Shown: positions 1-6,199 of the stretch, one piece after another
Layout: every line of letters begins with the position of its first letter
Numbering within the stretch: the first letter of the stretch is position 1
From: Bacteroidales bacterium UBA6267
GTDB taxonomy: Bacteria; Bacteroidota; Bacteroidia; Bacteroidales; UBA1556
NCBI GenBank assembly: GCA_002440745.1
Contig: DJVB01000043.1
Coordinates: forward strand, 1 to 8,546
DNA length: 8,546 bases
Direction: 5' to 3'
Made by a program: the position numbers and the translations under genes
The notes under the pieces: model-generated
Seen by the model: only the letters and a program-made list of their open reading frames with translations
Told to the model about the DNA's origin: nothing
Database searches by the model: none

Positions 1-738
1 GATGCGGTTTACCGAAGGGATACATCCTTCCAATTTAGTTTCGTAAAGCAAGGTTTTTTCGTTGCTGATGCGATCCCAATTTTTATCATAAAGTAGCTTC
101 TCTTCTTTGGTTAGGCTTGCTTCGCCAACAAATTCTATGGCTTGTTTTATTTCAGGATGTTCTAAAAGCTCGGCTGAGATATGCTCGGTTTGCTCGTTGA
201 TTTCGGTCAGGAAGCGCAGCCAAAGCACTTGCACTTTCAAGTCGGTGAGATTTTTAGCTTTGAACTTATCCAACTCAATAAACACAAACTCAATGCCTTC
301 AAGGCGTTCGTTGCTATCTTTGAGATGCACTACCGCATAATGATGATAATGCTCAGGTGAATCGGGCAGGTAGTTTTCGTTGATGAGGTTGAGGGCGTAA
401 ACGGGTTTCAATGCGCTGAATTTCAGGCCTTTTTCGCTTTGAGTTACATAAGCCTTGCTGGCGTTGAAAAGCACCCGCTGCTTAAAGGCAGTAGTCCAAT
501 TCATTTGCATTTCTACCAAAAACAGCCGTCCGTACTGGTCTTTGCAGCGCACGTCAACAACGGTAAATTTCTCTAAGAAAGTTTCCGGCAGCATTTCGGG
601 AGACAAATATTCCAGCTCCACAATCTTTTGATCGTTGGGCAATGGAAGCATAGAGTTCAGGAAGCTTTTTAGAATTTCGGGATGCTGCCCGAATATCTTC
701 TTGAAAATCACGTCATTCTTAGGATCTAAATATCTCAT
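1..738 (-). CDS. Rpn-family PD-(D/E)XK recombination-promoting nuclease / putative transposase, C-terminus cut by window edge
   Basis: The frame is open from an ATG at 738 to the left edge (246 codons, no stop), so the 3' end is missing. It begins MRYLDPKNDVIFKKIFG, the typical opening of the Rpn / PDDEXK_2 family seen next to mobile and repeat-rich loci. Residues 57-79 contain the nuclease core: D62 in FTVVDVRCKD, then E76 and Q78 in LFLVEMQM, matching the D...ExQ pattern of the PD-(D/E)XK fold. Members of this family cut DNA and promote RecA-independent recombination in E. coli; that activity is known of the family and only inferred here. Full proteins are usually around 280-320 residues and often end in Lys/Glu/Gly-rich repeats, which would lie off the window. 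The ATG fits the family start and has a promoter box 17 bp upstream. It is probably transcribed independently of the RHS array. Composition is more balanced than that of the lipoproteins. Confidence 0.88.
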   Translation of the reverse strand, partial: MRYLDPKNDVIFKKIFGQHPEILKSFLNSMLPLPNDQKIVELEYLSPEMLPETFLEKFTVVDVRCKDQYGRLFLVEMQMNWTTAFKQRVLFNASKAYVTQSEKGLKFSALKPVYALNLINENYLPDSPEHYHHYAVVHLKDSNERLEGIEFVFIELDKFKAKNLTDLKVQVLWLRFLTEINEQTEHISAELLEHPEIKQAIEFVGEASLTKEEKLLYDKNWDRISNEKTLLYETKLEGCIPSVNRI

Positions 739-754
739 AGCTATTTGTTTGGCG

Positions 755-762
755 CAAAGATA
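755..762 (-). promoter_or_regulatory. Putative Bacteroidota -7 promoter box (TAnnTTTG) for the Rpn gene
   Basis: The minus strand reads TATCTTTG, followed by GCGCC, 16 bases ahead of the ATG at 738. This is an exact match to the TAnnTTTG -7 element used by the main sigma factor of Bacteroidota. I see no clear TTG-type -33 element about 20 bases further upstream, so the call rests on one box and its position. If real, the leader is only around 10 nt. Confidence 0.5.
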
Positions 763-800
763 AGGGAAAATTGGATTGAGAGATTATTCTTTTGGAGTTT

Positions 801-1352
801 TTATTGCGTCAAGAGATTTGTTGTCTGAGTTTGCGTAGAATTTCGTCCTTTGATTAGGGGAGTATTGTAGTTCTCCTCGTCCCAGCAGAGACTGCGGTAG
901 GTGCCATGTAAAGTTGTATTGCTCCGCTGAATCATATTTCCATTATTATCCCATGCAAAGTTATAAATTCCTGCACTACTAACGGTATGAGGTTTAGAAA
1001 AATTGTATGCATAAGCATTATTATAATTCACAGAGTTTGTCGTACCATTTTCGAGGGTGGTGGCCACTACCTGTTTCGACAAAATATTACCGCTTGAAGA
1101 ATAACTCATGCTTAACGACTGGCTGATTGCCGGCAGTCCGCTTGGCGAAAACGACCCCGTAGAGCCGGTGAGCCTATAGAGATTATCGTAACTGTAGTTA
1201 TAGGTATAATTTCCTCCTAAAGCAGATGTGGTATAGCCGGCAACATTCGATATCTGAGTGATGTTGTTCACATCATCGTAACTATAATTCAAATCTAAAA
1301 TAGGATTGGAAGTGTAAATTCCTACCAAAAGTTTTAAAATTTTTACAGTCAT
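801..1352 (-). pseudogene. RHS/YD-repeat gene fragment, truncated at both ends
   Basis: This frame encodes 183 residues. From about residue 21 it is clearly RHS repeat sequence: LDLNYSYDDVNNI, YNYSYDNLYRLTGSTGSF, then AWDNNGNMIQ and GTYRSLCWDEEN. This matches the part of the large RHS protein of this window that precedes its core (LSYVYDDASNI ... NWDDNGNM ... LLCWDEEN). Homology stops abruptly after WDEEN, and the last 22 residues (YNTPLIKGRN...) are unrelated to RHS. The first ~20 residues are also non-homologous, and an in-frame TAA lies just two codons before the ATG. There is no RHS core, toxin tip or secretion signal, so it is unlikely to work alone. It starts 18 bp after the end of the lipoprotein at 1371-1856. 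It may be a relic, or a donor of YD-repeat sequence for recombination. Confidence 0.75.
871..907. repeat. 37-bp direct repeat in RHS (GTYRSLCWDEEN coding), copy 1
   Basis: This matches 3273-3309 with one mismatch (C at 876, T at 3278) and the same orientation. It encodes GTYRSLCWDEEN. It lies at the point where the RHS fragment loses homology to RHS, which suggests a recombination junction rather than chance. Confidence 0.85.
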
Positions 1353-1370
1353 AACTTAATGAAACTAATT

Positions 1371-1856
1371 TCAACATCTTTTTATAAAATACACTTTATT
1401 TCGATGTTTTTCAGGAATCAAGGAGTTTATATAATCTATGATTATATCAATTTTTTTATCACACTTTTCATAAAATATTAAATTAGTATTTCTATCAGAA
1501 TCTATTAAAAATATTCTTGTTGGTGGTGATTTAAAGGGTAACCTTATCGAATCAGGTATTGTAGAAGATTCAAAATTTGAAATAGGTTTGTTTTTATTAA
1601 GGAATTCTTGGAAGTCACTCAAAAGATTTGAATTAATATCTTTTCTTCTTATAAAATAAGCTTCTGTTGCAGAACTGTATAGGAAGCCATCATACATCAA
1701 ATAAGCGGAACAATATCCAAAACTCCCTGCCCCATCATCAATTCTAACCTCAATATAATTATCTCCCGTAGGAATAAATCTATTATTTTGATTTAAATAT
1801 GATTGGTTTGAGGCACAACTAAAAAGGATTACTGTTAATATTAAAAAATATTTCAT
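1371..1856 (-). CDS. Small lipoprotein, putative immunity protein of the adjacent HENRH RHS tip
   Basis: The 161-residue product begins MKYFLILTVILFSC, a short hydrophobic signal with a lipobox (LFSC) and lipidated Cys at residue 14, so export and membrane anchoring are expected. The mature part has no domain I recognise; it includes the stretches EVRIDDGAGSFGYCSAYLMY and RIFLIDSDRNTNLIFYEKCD. No acidic run follows the Cys, so the lipoprotein export signal for surface display described in Flavobacteriia is not evident and a periplasmic location is more likely. The start lies 2 bp after the stop of the RHS tip gene 1859-3337, the spacing expected of a co-translated toxin-immunity pair. The role as immunity protein is inferred only from position, size and AT-rich composition. 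It shows no obvious similarity to the other two lipoproteins here. Confidence 0.78.
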   Translation of the reverse strand: MKYFLILTVILFSCASNQSYLNQNNRFIPTGDNYIEVRIDDGAGSFGYCSAYLMYDGFLYSSATEAYFIRRKDINSNLLSDFQEFLNKNKPISNFESSTIPDSIRLPFKSPPTRIFLIDSDRNTNLIFYEKCDKKIDIIIDYINSLIPEKHRNKVYFIKRC

Positions 1857-1858
1857 AA

Positions 1859-3337
1859 TTATTTAATTTTATATACCACTTTTATAGCTTTTTCAAGAGG
1901 TATTAAAGGCATCTTTCCTCCCATATCTTCACCATAATAACTATTGTGTACTCTCTGTCTCCAGTTAACGATATGTTGAGGATTGAAAATGGATTGATAA
2001 CTAAATGCCTCAAGTTCCAGCGTCAATAAAGGAAATTTTTTTACATCTCCTGAGATTATTTGATTACAATGTCTATTTTCATGAATATATACAGACAACT
2101 CTCCAGGCCTTATAGCTATATTTATAATGCTAGAATTCGATAAGGATCCATCGCTATTCCGAAAAATATTACTGCTTTGCAAAACAGCACCATCCTCTAG
2201 TGCACTCAATTCCGAAGTATTTGATGTGTATCTAAAAGTGGCATCATTTGTAATTATTTCATCAAAATCACTTTTTAATTTGTTAAGGTCATTTAATTGA
2301 TTCTTTGAATATTCTAAATCCTTATTTAGTTTTCGAGCATCTCTTTTCTTTAAATTATTTGAAGATAATTTCTTTTCAGTTTCACTAATATTGTTTTTTA
2401 CACTATTTATTCTGTTATTTACTTCATTATGCGCATCATTAAAATCTTTTCGAGCTTGCTTATCCGCGAACGCTGTATCTGCTCCTTTGGGATCAATTAA
2501 TAATAATGGTTTCCCTAAAACATACATATAACTTGAAGTACTCGGATACTTATCCGCCATCGGATCCACGCTCAGCCACACACTTATATCACTATCATAA
2601 TACCTAGCCCCGAAGTACGAATACCCCGTTTCTACATCTTTTTCCTTGCCGGAGAAGGTGTAGCGCGACTGCCACGAGCTGGAGGTTTGGGAAACGATCC
2701 CGAAAGCTTTCGGGACACCGAATGGGAGATATTGCAGGTGCTGCACTGCTTCGCCGGAGGCATCGGTGATGAAGCTGCTGCTTCCTAGGTGATCGCTGTG
2801 GGTGAAGTAAAGCTCTTCTTCGGCATCGTCTAAGTCGGCAAAGTCTTCGATGCCTCGGAGAATTATCTCTGCCCCGAGCTCCACATTTGCCGAGCAACTG
2901 AAAGAGTTGATGATATGCTGTTGCAGGTTGTCGGAGTGGTCTTCCAAACTGCCCTCCAATGGCGCTATGGCAAAGTACTGATCTACAGGATTATCCACCA
3001 TGCCAAAGCCGCCGCCTATTTTGGAAGCTATGCGCTCGGTTTCGATAAAGTAGTGCTTGGTATATTGCTGGTCGGTGGCCACAAGGTAAGGATTGGCGTA
3101 GAGGGTGCGGCTGCTCATCTGAGCCACATCCACATAGAGGTCGCCATTGAGACTCATGCGCTCAATCTGCCCGGCAAATTTCCACACCCTTTCGCCTCCG
3201 GCGTTATACACATAAGCCGAAGCGGTGGAGAAATTGCCCCCATCCTCAAAGTCCGTCACGCTCATCAACCGGTTCTCTTCGTCCCAGCAGAGACTGCGGT
3301 AGGTGCCATTGAAAATATTTACGTTGCTTCGAGCCAT
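1859..3337 (-). CDS. Orphan RHS core plus variable C-terminal tip with zincin-like HENRH motif
   Basis: This 492-residue protein lacks the N-terminal YD repeats of a full RHS toxin. Residues ~11-22 are GTYRSLCWDEEN, followed by the RHS core: HSDHLGSSS, GKEKDVETGYSYFGARYY, and WLSVDPMADKYP. The junction is KPLLLIDPKGAD (D282), matching the P-x4-DPxG boundary of polymorphic RHS toxins. The tip (about residues 286-492) starts with a Lys/Asn/Glu-rich, probably coiled-coil stretch (~295-360). It then has H419-E-N-R-H423 and E443-A-F, the layout of a zincin metallopeptidase (HExxH plus a downstream Glu ligand). Catalysis is inferred and the target is unknown. The ATG at 3337 is the first one after upstream stops, 42 bp from the preceding lipoprotein gene. 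No secretion signal or promoter is visible, so the gene may be a silent cassette that is active only after recombination into a full-length RHS gene. Confidence 0.85.
   Translation of the reverse strand: MARSNVNIFNGTYRSLCWDEENRLMSVTDFEDGGNFSTASAYVYNAGGERVWKFAGQIERMSLNGDLYVDVAQMSSRTLYANPYLVATDQQYTKHYFIETERIASKIGGGFGMVDNPVDQYFAIAPLEGSLEDHSDNLQQHIINSFSCSANVELGAEIILRGIEDFADLDDAEEELYFTHSDHLGSSSFITDASGEAVQHLQYLPFGVPKAFGIVSQTSSSWQSRYTFSGKEKDVETGYSYFGARYYDSDISVWLSVDPMADKYPSTSSYMYVLGKPLLLIDPKGADTAFADKQARKDFNDAHNEVNNRINSVKNNISETEKKLSSNNLKKRDARKLNKDLEYSKNQLNDLNKLKSDFDEIITNDATFRYTSNTSELSALEDGAVLQSSNIFRNSDGSLSNSSIINIAIRPGELSVYIHENRHCNQIISGDVKKFPLLTLELEAFSYQSIFNPQHIVNWRQRVHNSYYGEDMGGKMPLIPLEKAIKVVYKIK
3051..3082. 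repeat. 32-bp perfect direct repeat inside RHS cores, copy 1
   Basis: This is identical to 7402-7433. It encodes VATDQQYTKHY, shared by the orphan RHS 1859-3337 and the large RHS 6192-8546. It is the longest uninterrupted match I found between these two genes and would be usable as a recombination site. Confidence 0.85.
3273..3309. repeat. 37-bp direct repeat in RHS (GTYRSLCWDEEN coding), copy 2
   Basis: This is the second copy of the repeat at 871-907, with one mismatch. Here it sits almost at the start of the orphan RHS gene, whereas copy 1 sits at the end of the RHS homology of the fragment. The two copies therefore flank the core-tip-lipoprotein cassette. Confidence 0.85.
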
Positions 3338-3379
3338 GCTTTTAGTTTTATAACTTAATCTTCTCTAAGAATGACAAAA

Positions 3380-3997
3380 TCACTTAATCTCTTTTAATTT
3401 AATTTTTCCATATTTCACGCTTTTATTAATGAACTTTCTGATTCTAATTATCTCATTATTAAAATAAAAGCTATCATAGTTTTTATTATTTATTTCAAAA
3501 ATAAAATGATTATTGTCAGTATTTCGGATATTTATTTGATGTTTTATTCCAAAAAACATAAAAAAAGCATTTTTGTAATCAAATTCAGTTTTTGTTAATA
3601 CTAAACTTGTGTCAACTTTTAGAAATAGTTTATTGTTTATATTTGGGTAAAAAACCAATGGTTCATTAATTTCATTTACATTAATAATTTTAAACTCAAG
3701 ATAAACGCTATCTTCATGCCTTGATTTATTTTCCAAAAAATCAAGAAACATAGAATCTTTTGAACTTTTTAATAATATTCTATTGTTTGATAATTTAAAA
3801 TATTTTCCTTTTGTAGTAGTTGGATTTCCAACATCATAGATTATTGTAAAATCAAAACATGAATCATTTTGTAAATCCAAAATATAAAACACGAATTGAT
3901 CTTTATATTGGTATGATTGAGGATATCTTTCTGTTTTACACCCAATAACACCTATTGTAAAAAGTGCAATTAATACTATTCTTAAATATGATAACAT
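3380..3997 (-). CDS. Lipoprotein, putative immunity protein of the adjacent HELKH RHS tip
   Basis: The 205-residue product begins MLSYLRIVLIALFTIGVIGC: an Arg, a hydrophobic stretch and a lipobox VIGC with lipidated Cys at residue 20. The mature part is rich in Asn, Lys, Ile and Phe, with likely beta-strand segments (FVFYILDLQNDSCFDFTIIY, LFLKVDTSLVLTK). I recognise no family. It starts 6 bp after the stop of the RHS tip gene 4004-5296, so the two are likely co-translated. The DNA is strikingly AT-rich compared with the RHS core upstream, as is common for transferred toxin-immunity cassettes. The immunity function is inferred from context. Another secreted accessory role cannot be excluded. 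Confidence 0.78.
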   Translation of the reverse strand: MLSYLRIVLIALFTIGVIGCKTERYPQSYQYKDQFVFYILDLQNDSCFDFTIIYDVGNPTTTKGKYFKLSNNRILLKSSKDSMFLDFLENKSRHEDSVYLEFKIINVNEINEPLVFYPNINNKLFLKVDTSLVLTKTEFDYKNAFFMFFGIKHQINIRNTDNNHFIFEINNKNYDSFYFNNEIIRIRKFINKSVKYGKIKLKEIK

Positions 3998-4003
3998 AAT
4001 GAA

Positions 4004-5296
4004 TTAATTAAAATATATTGGAACTCTAAAAACTTGATGATGTTTCCTTTTTGATTGGTCATTATTTGTGGAATTTAAAGTTGAAAGAATACTAACACCA
4101 TTAGACGAATCATAAATTGATAAGGGCTTAAAATATCGGGATGCAAGATTTCCATATCGAACACTAATTGAATTTTCATCTATTTTTTGTCCGCCAAATA
4201 GTGTCATTCTCGAAAAAGCTTCAAATTCATCTGATAAATCATATAAAGTTCCTGGTTGACCGGACTCTTTAAAATAGGATAATCTTCCCGTTTCAAATTG
4301 ATAAGCATGCTTTAATTCATGAGACAAGATAGCAGAGTCAAAATCTCCTTTGATATTTATATTAATTGATCCATCATTAGGGTTATAGGTTGTACTTCCG
4401 CCATTCCCATCAGTAACAATTCCGCTGAACAAATTGATATTATACACCTGTTCAGAATTACTCAATTCATCTAGTTCATCTCGAACTTCGATGTAAGCAT
4501 CCCTTTTGCTTTCAAGTTTGTTTATTCTTTTCGTTAACCTGTCAAATTTTTTATTATTACCGCTTAATAATGCGTCCCCTTGTTTTAATGATTTATCCAA
4601 TATTTTTCTGTCAAAGCCAGATATATAATTCTCTACTACATTGTAAAACTTATTGAATACATCAATTCCTTTTCCAATCCTCATCCCATCCGGATCCACC
4701 AACATCACCGGATTGCCAGCAGTGTACATAAACGGAGACATCGAGGGATACTTATCCGCCAGCGGATCCACAGAAAGCCAGATGCTGAGGTCACTATCAT
4801 AATACCTCGCCCCAAAATAAGAATACCCCGTCTCCACATCTTTCTCCTTGCCGGAGAAGGTATAAGGCACATCCCACTCATTATTACGTTGGTAGATATA
4901 GTCTTCACCGTAGGGGAGATACTGTAGATGCTGGTTTGCGGAGCCCGAGGCGTCGGTTATCCAAGAGGAACTACCTAAATGATCAGTATGGTAAAAGTAG
5001 AGGTCGTCTTCGGAGTTGTTTGAGTTTTGGAGGTCTTCGATGCTGTTTAGGTTAGGGCTTTCCATCGTAGGGCTAATCACAAAGCCCAAACACTCCGAAG
5101 TGGAGGCGATATAACCCATGAGGCTGTCGCGGCGCATATCATAGTATTCGTTGGTTGAGGGTGCAACTATAATAGAAGATAAATCATTGTTGTTATCCAC
5201 CGGATTGAAGCTGCTAAGGGCAAAGCCGCCGCCGAGCAAGGATGCTTGCATCAGGTTTATTCGGGAAGGGGTGGTATATTGGTTTGATGGATTCAT
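4004..5296 (-). CDS. Orphan RHS core plus variable C-terminal tip with zincin-like HELKH motif
   Basis: This 430-residue protein starts with about 20 unrelated residues, then joins RHS sequence at GGGFALSSF. Residues ~22-206 are nearly identical to the large RHS of this window, including HTDHLGSSSW, GKEKDVETGYSYFGARYY, WLSVDPLADKYP and the P-x4-DPDGM junction (DPDGMR at 201-206). The tip (207-430) is different: a charged helical, probably coiled-coil stretch (~225-275), then INIKGDFDSAILS, H326-E-L-K-H330-AYQ, and E359-A-F. HExxH plus a Glu 29 residues later fits a gluzincin-type metallopeptidase; activity is inferred. An in-frame TAA lies four codons before the ATG, so the gene really begins within the core and has no YD repeats or export signal. 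About 490 bp without a convincing gene separates it from the lipoprotein upstream. I read it as a displaced toxin cassette rather than a working effector. Confidence 0.85.
   Translation of the reverse strand: MNPSNQYTTPSRINLMQASLLGGGFALSSFNPVDNNNDLSSIIVAPSTNEYYDMRRDSLMGYIASTSECLGFVISPTMESPNLNSIEDLQNSNNSEDDLYFYHTDHLGSSSWITDASGSANQHLQYLPYGEDYIYQRNNEWDVPYTFSGKEKDVETGYSYFGARYYDSDLSIWLSVDPLADKYPSMSPFMYTAGNPVMLVDPDGMRIGKGIDVFNKFYNVVENYISGFDRKILDKSLKQGDALLSGNNKKFDRLTKRINKLESKRDAYIEVRDELDELSNSEQVYNINLFSGIVTDGNGGSTTYNPNDGSININIKGDFDSAILSHELKHAYQFETGRLSYFKESGQPGTLYDLSDEFEAFSRMTLFGGQKIDENSISVRYGNLASRYFKPLSIYDSSNGVSILSTLNSTNNDQSKRKHHQVFRVPIYFN
4679..5235. repeat. 557-bp near-identical RHS core repeat, copy 1
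   Basis: This aligns to 6813-7369 without any gap (constant offset 2134). I counted roughly 33 mismatches by eye, about 94% identity. Most mismatches are in the left ~290 bases; the right ~270 bases have only about four. Homology ends exactly at the DPDGMR junction on the left and within the GGGFA codons on the right. Confidence 0.9.
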
Positions 5297-5788
5297 GGAG
5301 TAAAATTATAAAAAATGTCAAAAGAGTATTCAAGATATTAAAATTTACTCATATTCGTTAAAATATTACTTACTCATTTTTAATTTTTAAATTTATCAGG
5401 ATATAATAGTTAACACAATAGTAACCAATTTATCAATTAACCAGCTAAAAAAATCTTTTCTCTTTATTTGATTCCTTATTTGGTAATCATTCAACTTGTT
5501 TTTTATCTTGTTTTTCATCTTTATTTCTATTTGTTTGGAATTGTCCTGCACTATATCCCTCCATACAAAGATTCAAAAAACCGCAATATTACATCGTAGG
5601 CATAGGTATTTTTGCCAAAGCTTGTCTGACTATAAAGAACATTATAAATATGCAGTTTTCTAATTATCATGATTTACGAATCTATTGCTATTAACTCCGA
5701 ATTTCTTCGAGTCTTTGGTTGTTGTTTTGGTCATTAATTCGGATCGACGAAAATTTCTAAGGTTCAGAAGCTTAAATAACTTACATGC
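5297..5788. other. AT-rich intercassette region with no convincing gene
   Basis: This is about 490 bp between a lipoprotein gene (5789-6199) and the orphan RHS 4004-5296. I found no RNA gene, no clear hairpin terminator and no exact TAnnTTTG promoter box on the minus strand. It contains two very short minus-strand frames (5551-5670 and 5396-5551) that could be relics of a lost cassette. Just upstream of the orphan RHS there are imperfect direct repeats containing ATGAGTAA (around 5340-5385), too weak to assign a role. Confidence 0.6.
5396..5551 (-). CDS. Possible 51-residue small protein with a hydrophobic C-terminus (doubtful)
   Basis: A frame starting at GTG (5551-5549) encodes a Lys/Asn-rich helical half (KQIEIKMKNKIKNKLNDYQI) followed by FFSWLIDKLVTIVLTIIS, which could span or lie on a membrane. 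A GGAGGG sequence precedes the GTG by five bases. The GTG overlaps by one base the TAG of a 39-codon frame upstream (5551-5670, MIIRKLHIYNVLYSQ...). This could be a coupled pair of tiny genes, or the frameshifted relic of one gene such as an old immunity protein. I recognise no family, and AT-rich DNA readily produces Lys-rich frames by chance. Confidence 0.25.
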   Translation of the reverse strand: MQDNSKQIEIKMKNKIKNKLNDYQIRNQIKRKDFFSWLIDKLVTIVLTIIS

Positions 5789-6199
5789 CTAAAAAGCAGG
5801 TGAATGTATTTGTTCTATATGAACTTTCTTTCCTTCGATTGAGCGAATCTCAACTATTTCATCTTTGACAAATGATATTATTTTATAAAGCTTACCATTC
5901 TTATAAAAGGACCAGTCCCCATCTTTTACTATTTTACCATCGATTTCAATTAAATGTCCTTTAACTGTTGTCGAGTCCGAATAGAAATAATCAATACTAT
6001 TTCCATAAACAACACTAATTACAGAGTCATTTTTTTCAATTAAAAATGTGTCATGCCTGTTTAGCAAGTCTAAGAAATATAAGTCATAAGTTTTATTTAT
6101 TGCATATGAATTTGTTTTCTTTTCCTTAAATGACAAGCTTTTGCATGCTACAAAAGTAACTATGAAAAATAGTGCAATTTGAATTATATGCTTATTCAT
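5789..6199 (-). CDS. Lipoprotein with MORN-like segment, putative immunity protein of the large RHS toxin
   Basis: The 136-residue product begins MNKHIIQIALFFIVTFVAC, a signal peptide with lipobox FVAC and lipidated Cys at residue 19. In the second half, GHLIEIDGKIVKDGDWSFYK followed by NGKLYKIISFVKDE resembles MORN / YwqK-type repeats (G-x-W-x-F-Y-x-N-G-K-L), a fold often seen in small antitoxin or immunity-like lipoproteins of Bacteroidota. The ATG lies inside the end of the RHS gene: the two frames overlap by 8 bp, which is strong evidence for translational coupling with that toxin. The position directly after the tip argues for immunity, as for the other two lipoproteins, but this is inference. 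About 490 bp without a convincing gene follows. Confidence 0.8.
   Translation of the reverse strand: MNKHIIQIALFFIVTFVACKSLSFKEKKTNSYAINKTYDLYFLDLLNRHDTFLIEKNDSVISVVYGNSIDYFYSDSTTVKGHLIEIDGKIVKDGDWSFYKNGKLYKIISFVKDEIVEIRSIEGKKVHIEQIHSPAF

Noticed and set aside
107..340. 77-codon plus-strand frame inside the Rpn gene
   Set aside because: It is antisense to a clear nuclease coding frame that runs through the whole stretch.
871..3309. 37-bp repeats as a CRISPR or insertion-sequence terminal repeat
   Set aside because: There are only two copies 2.4 kb apart, in direct orientation, and both encode the conserved RHS motif in frame. No spacer array or transposase with inverted ends is present.
2915..3358. 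147-codon plus-strand open frame
   Set aside because: It lies fully antisense to the well-supported RHS core, has no recognisable domain or start signals, and arises from the balanced composition of the core region.
2604..4908. Minus-strand frames at 2604-2897 and 4705-4908
   Set aside because: They lie inside the orphan RHS cores in another frame. The RHS frame carries HTDHLGSSS-type and GKEKD motifs, so these are shadows.
5297..5335. TTGACA and TATAAT upstream of the orphan RHS at 5296 as a promoter
   Set aside because: The two boxes are only five bases apart, far from the usual ~17, and Bacteroidota promoters use a different consensus.
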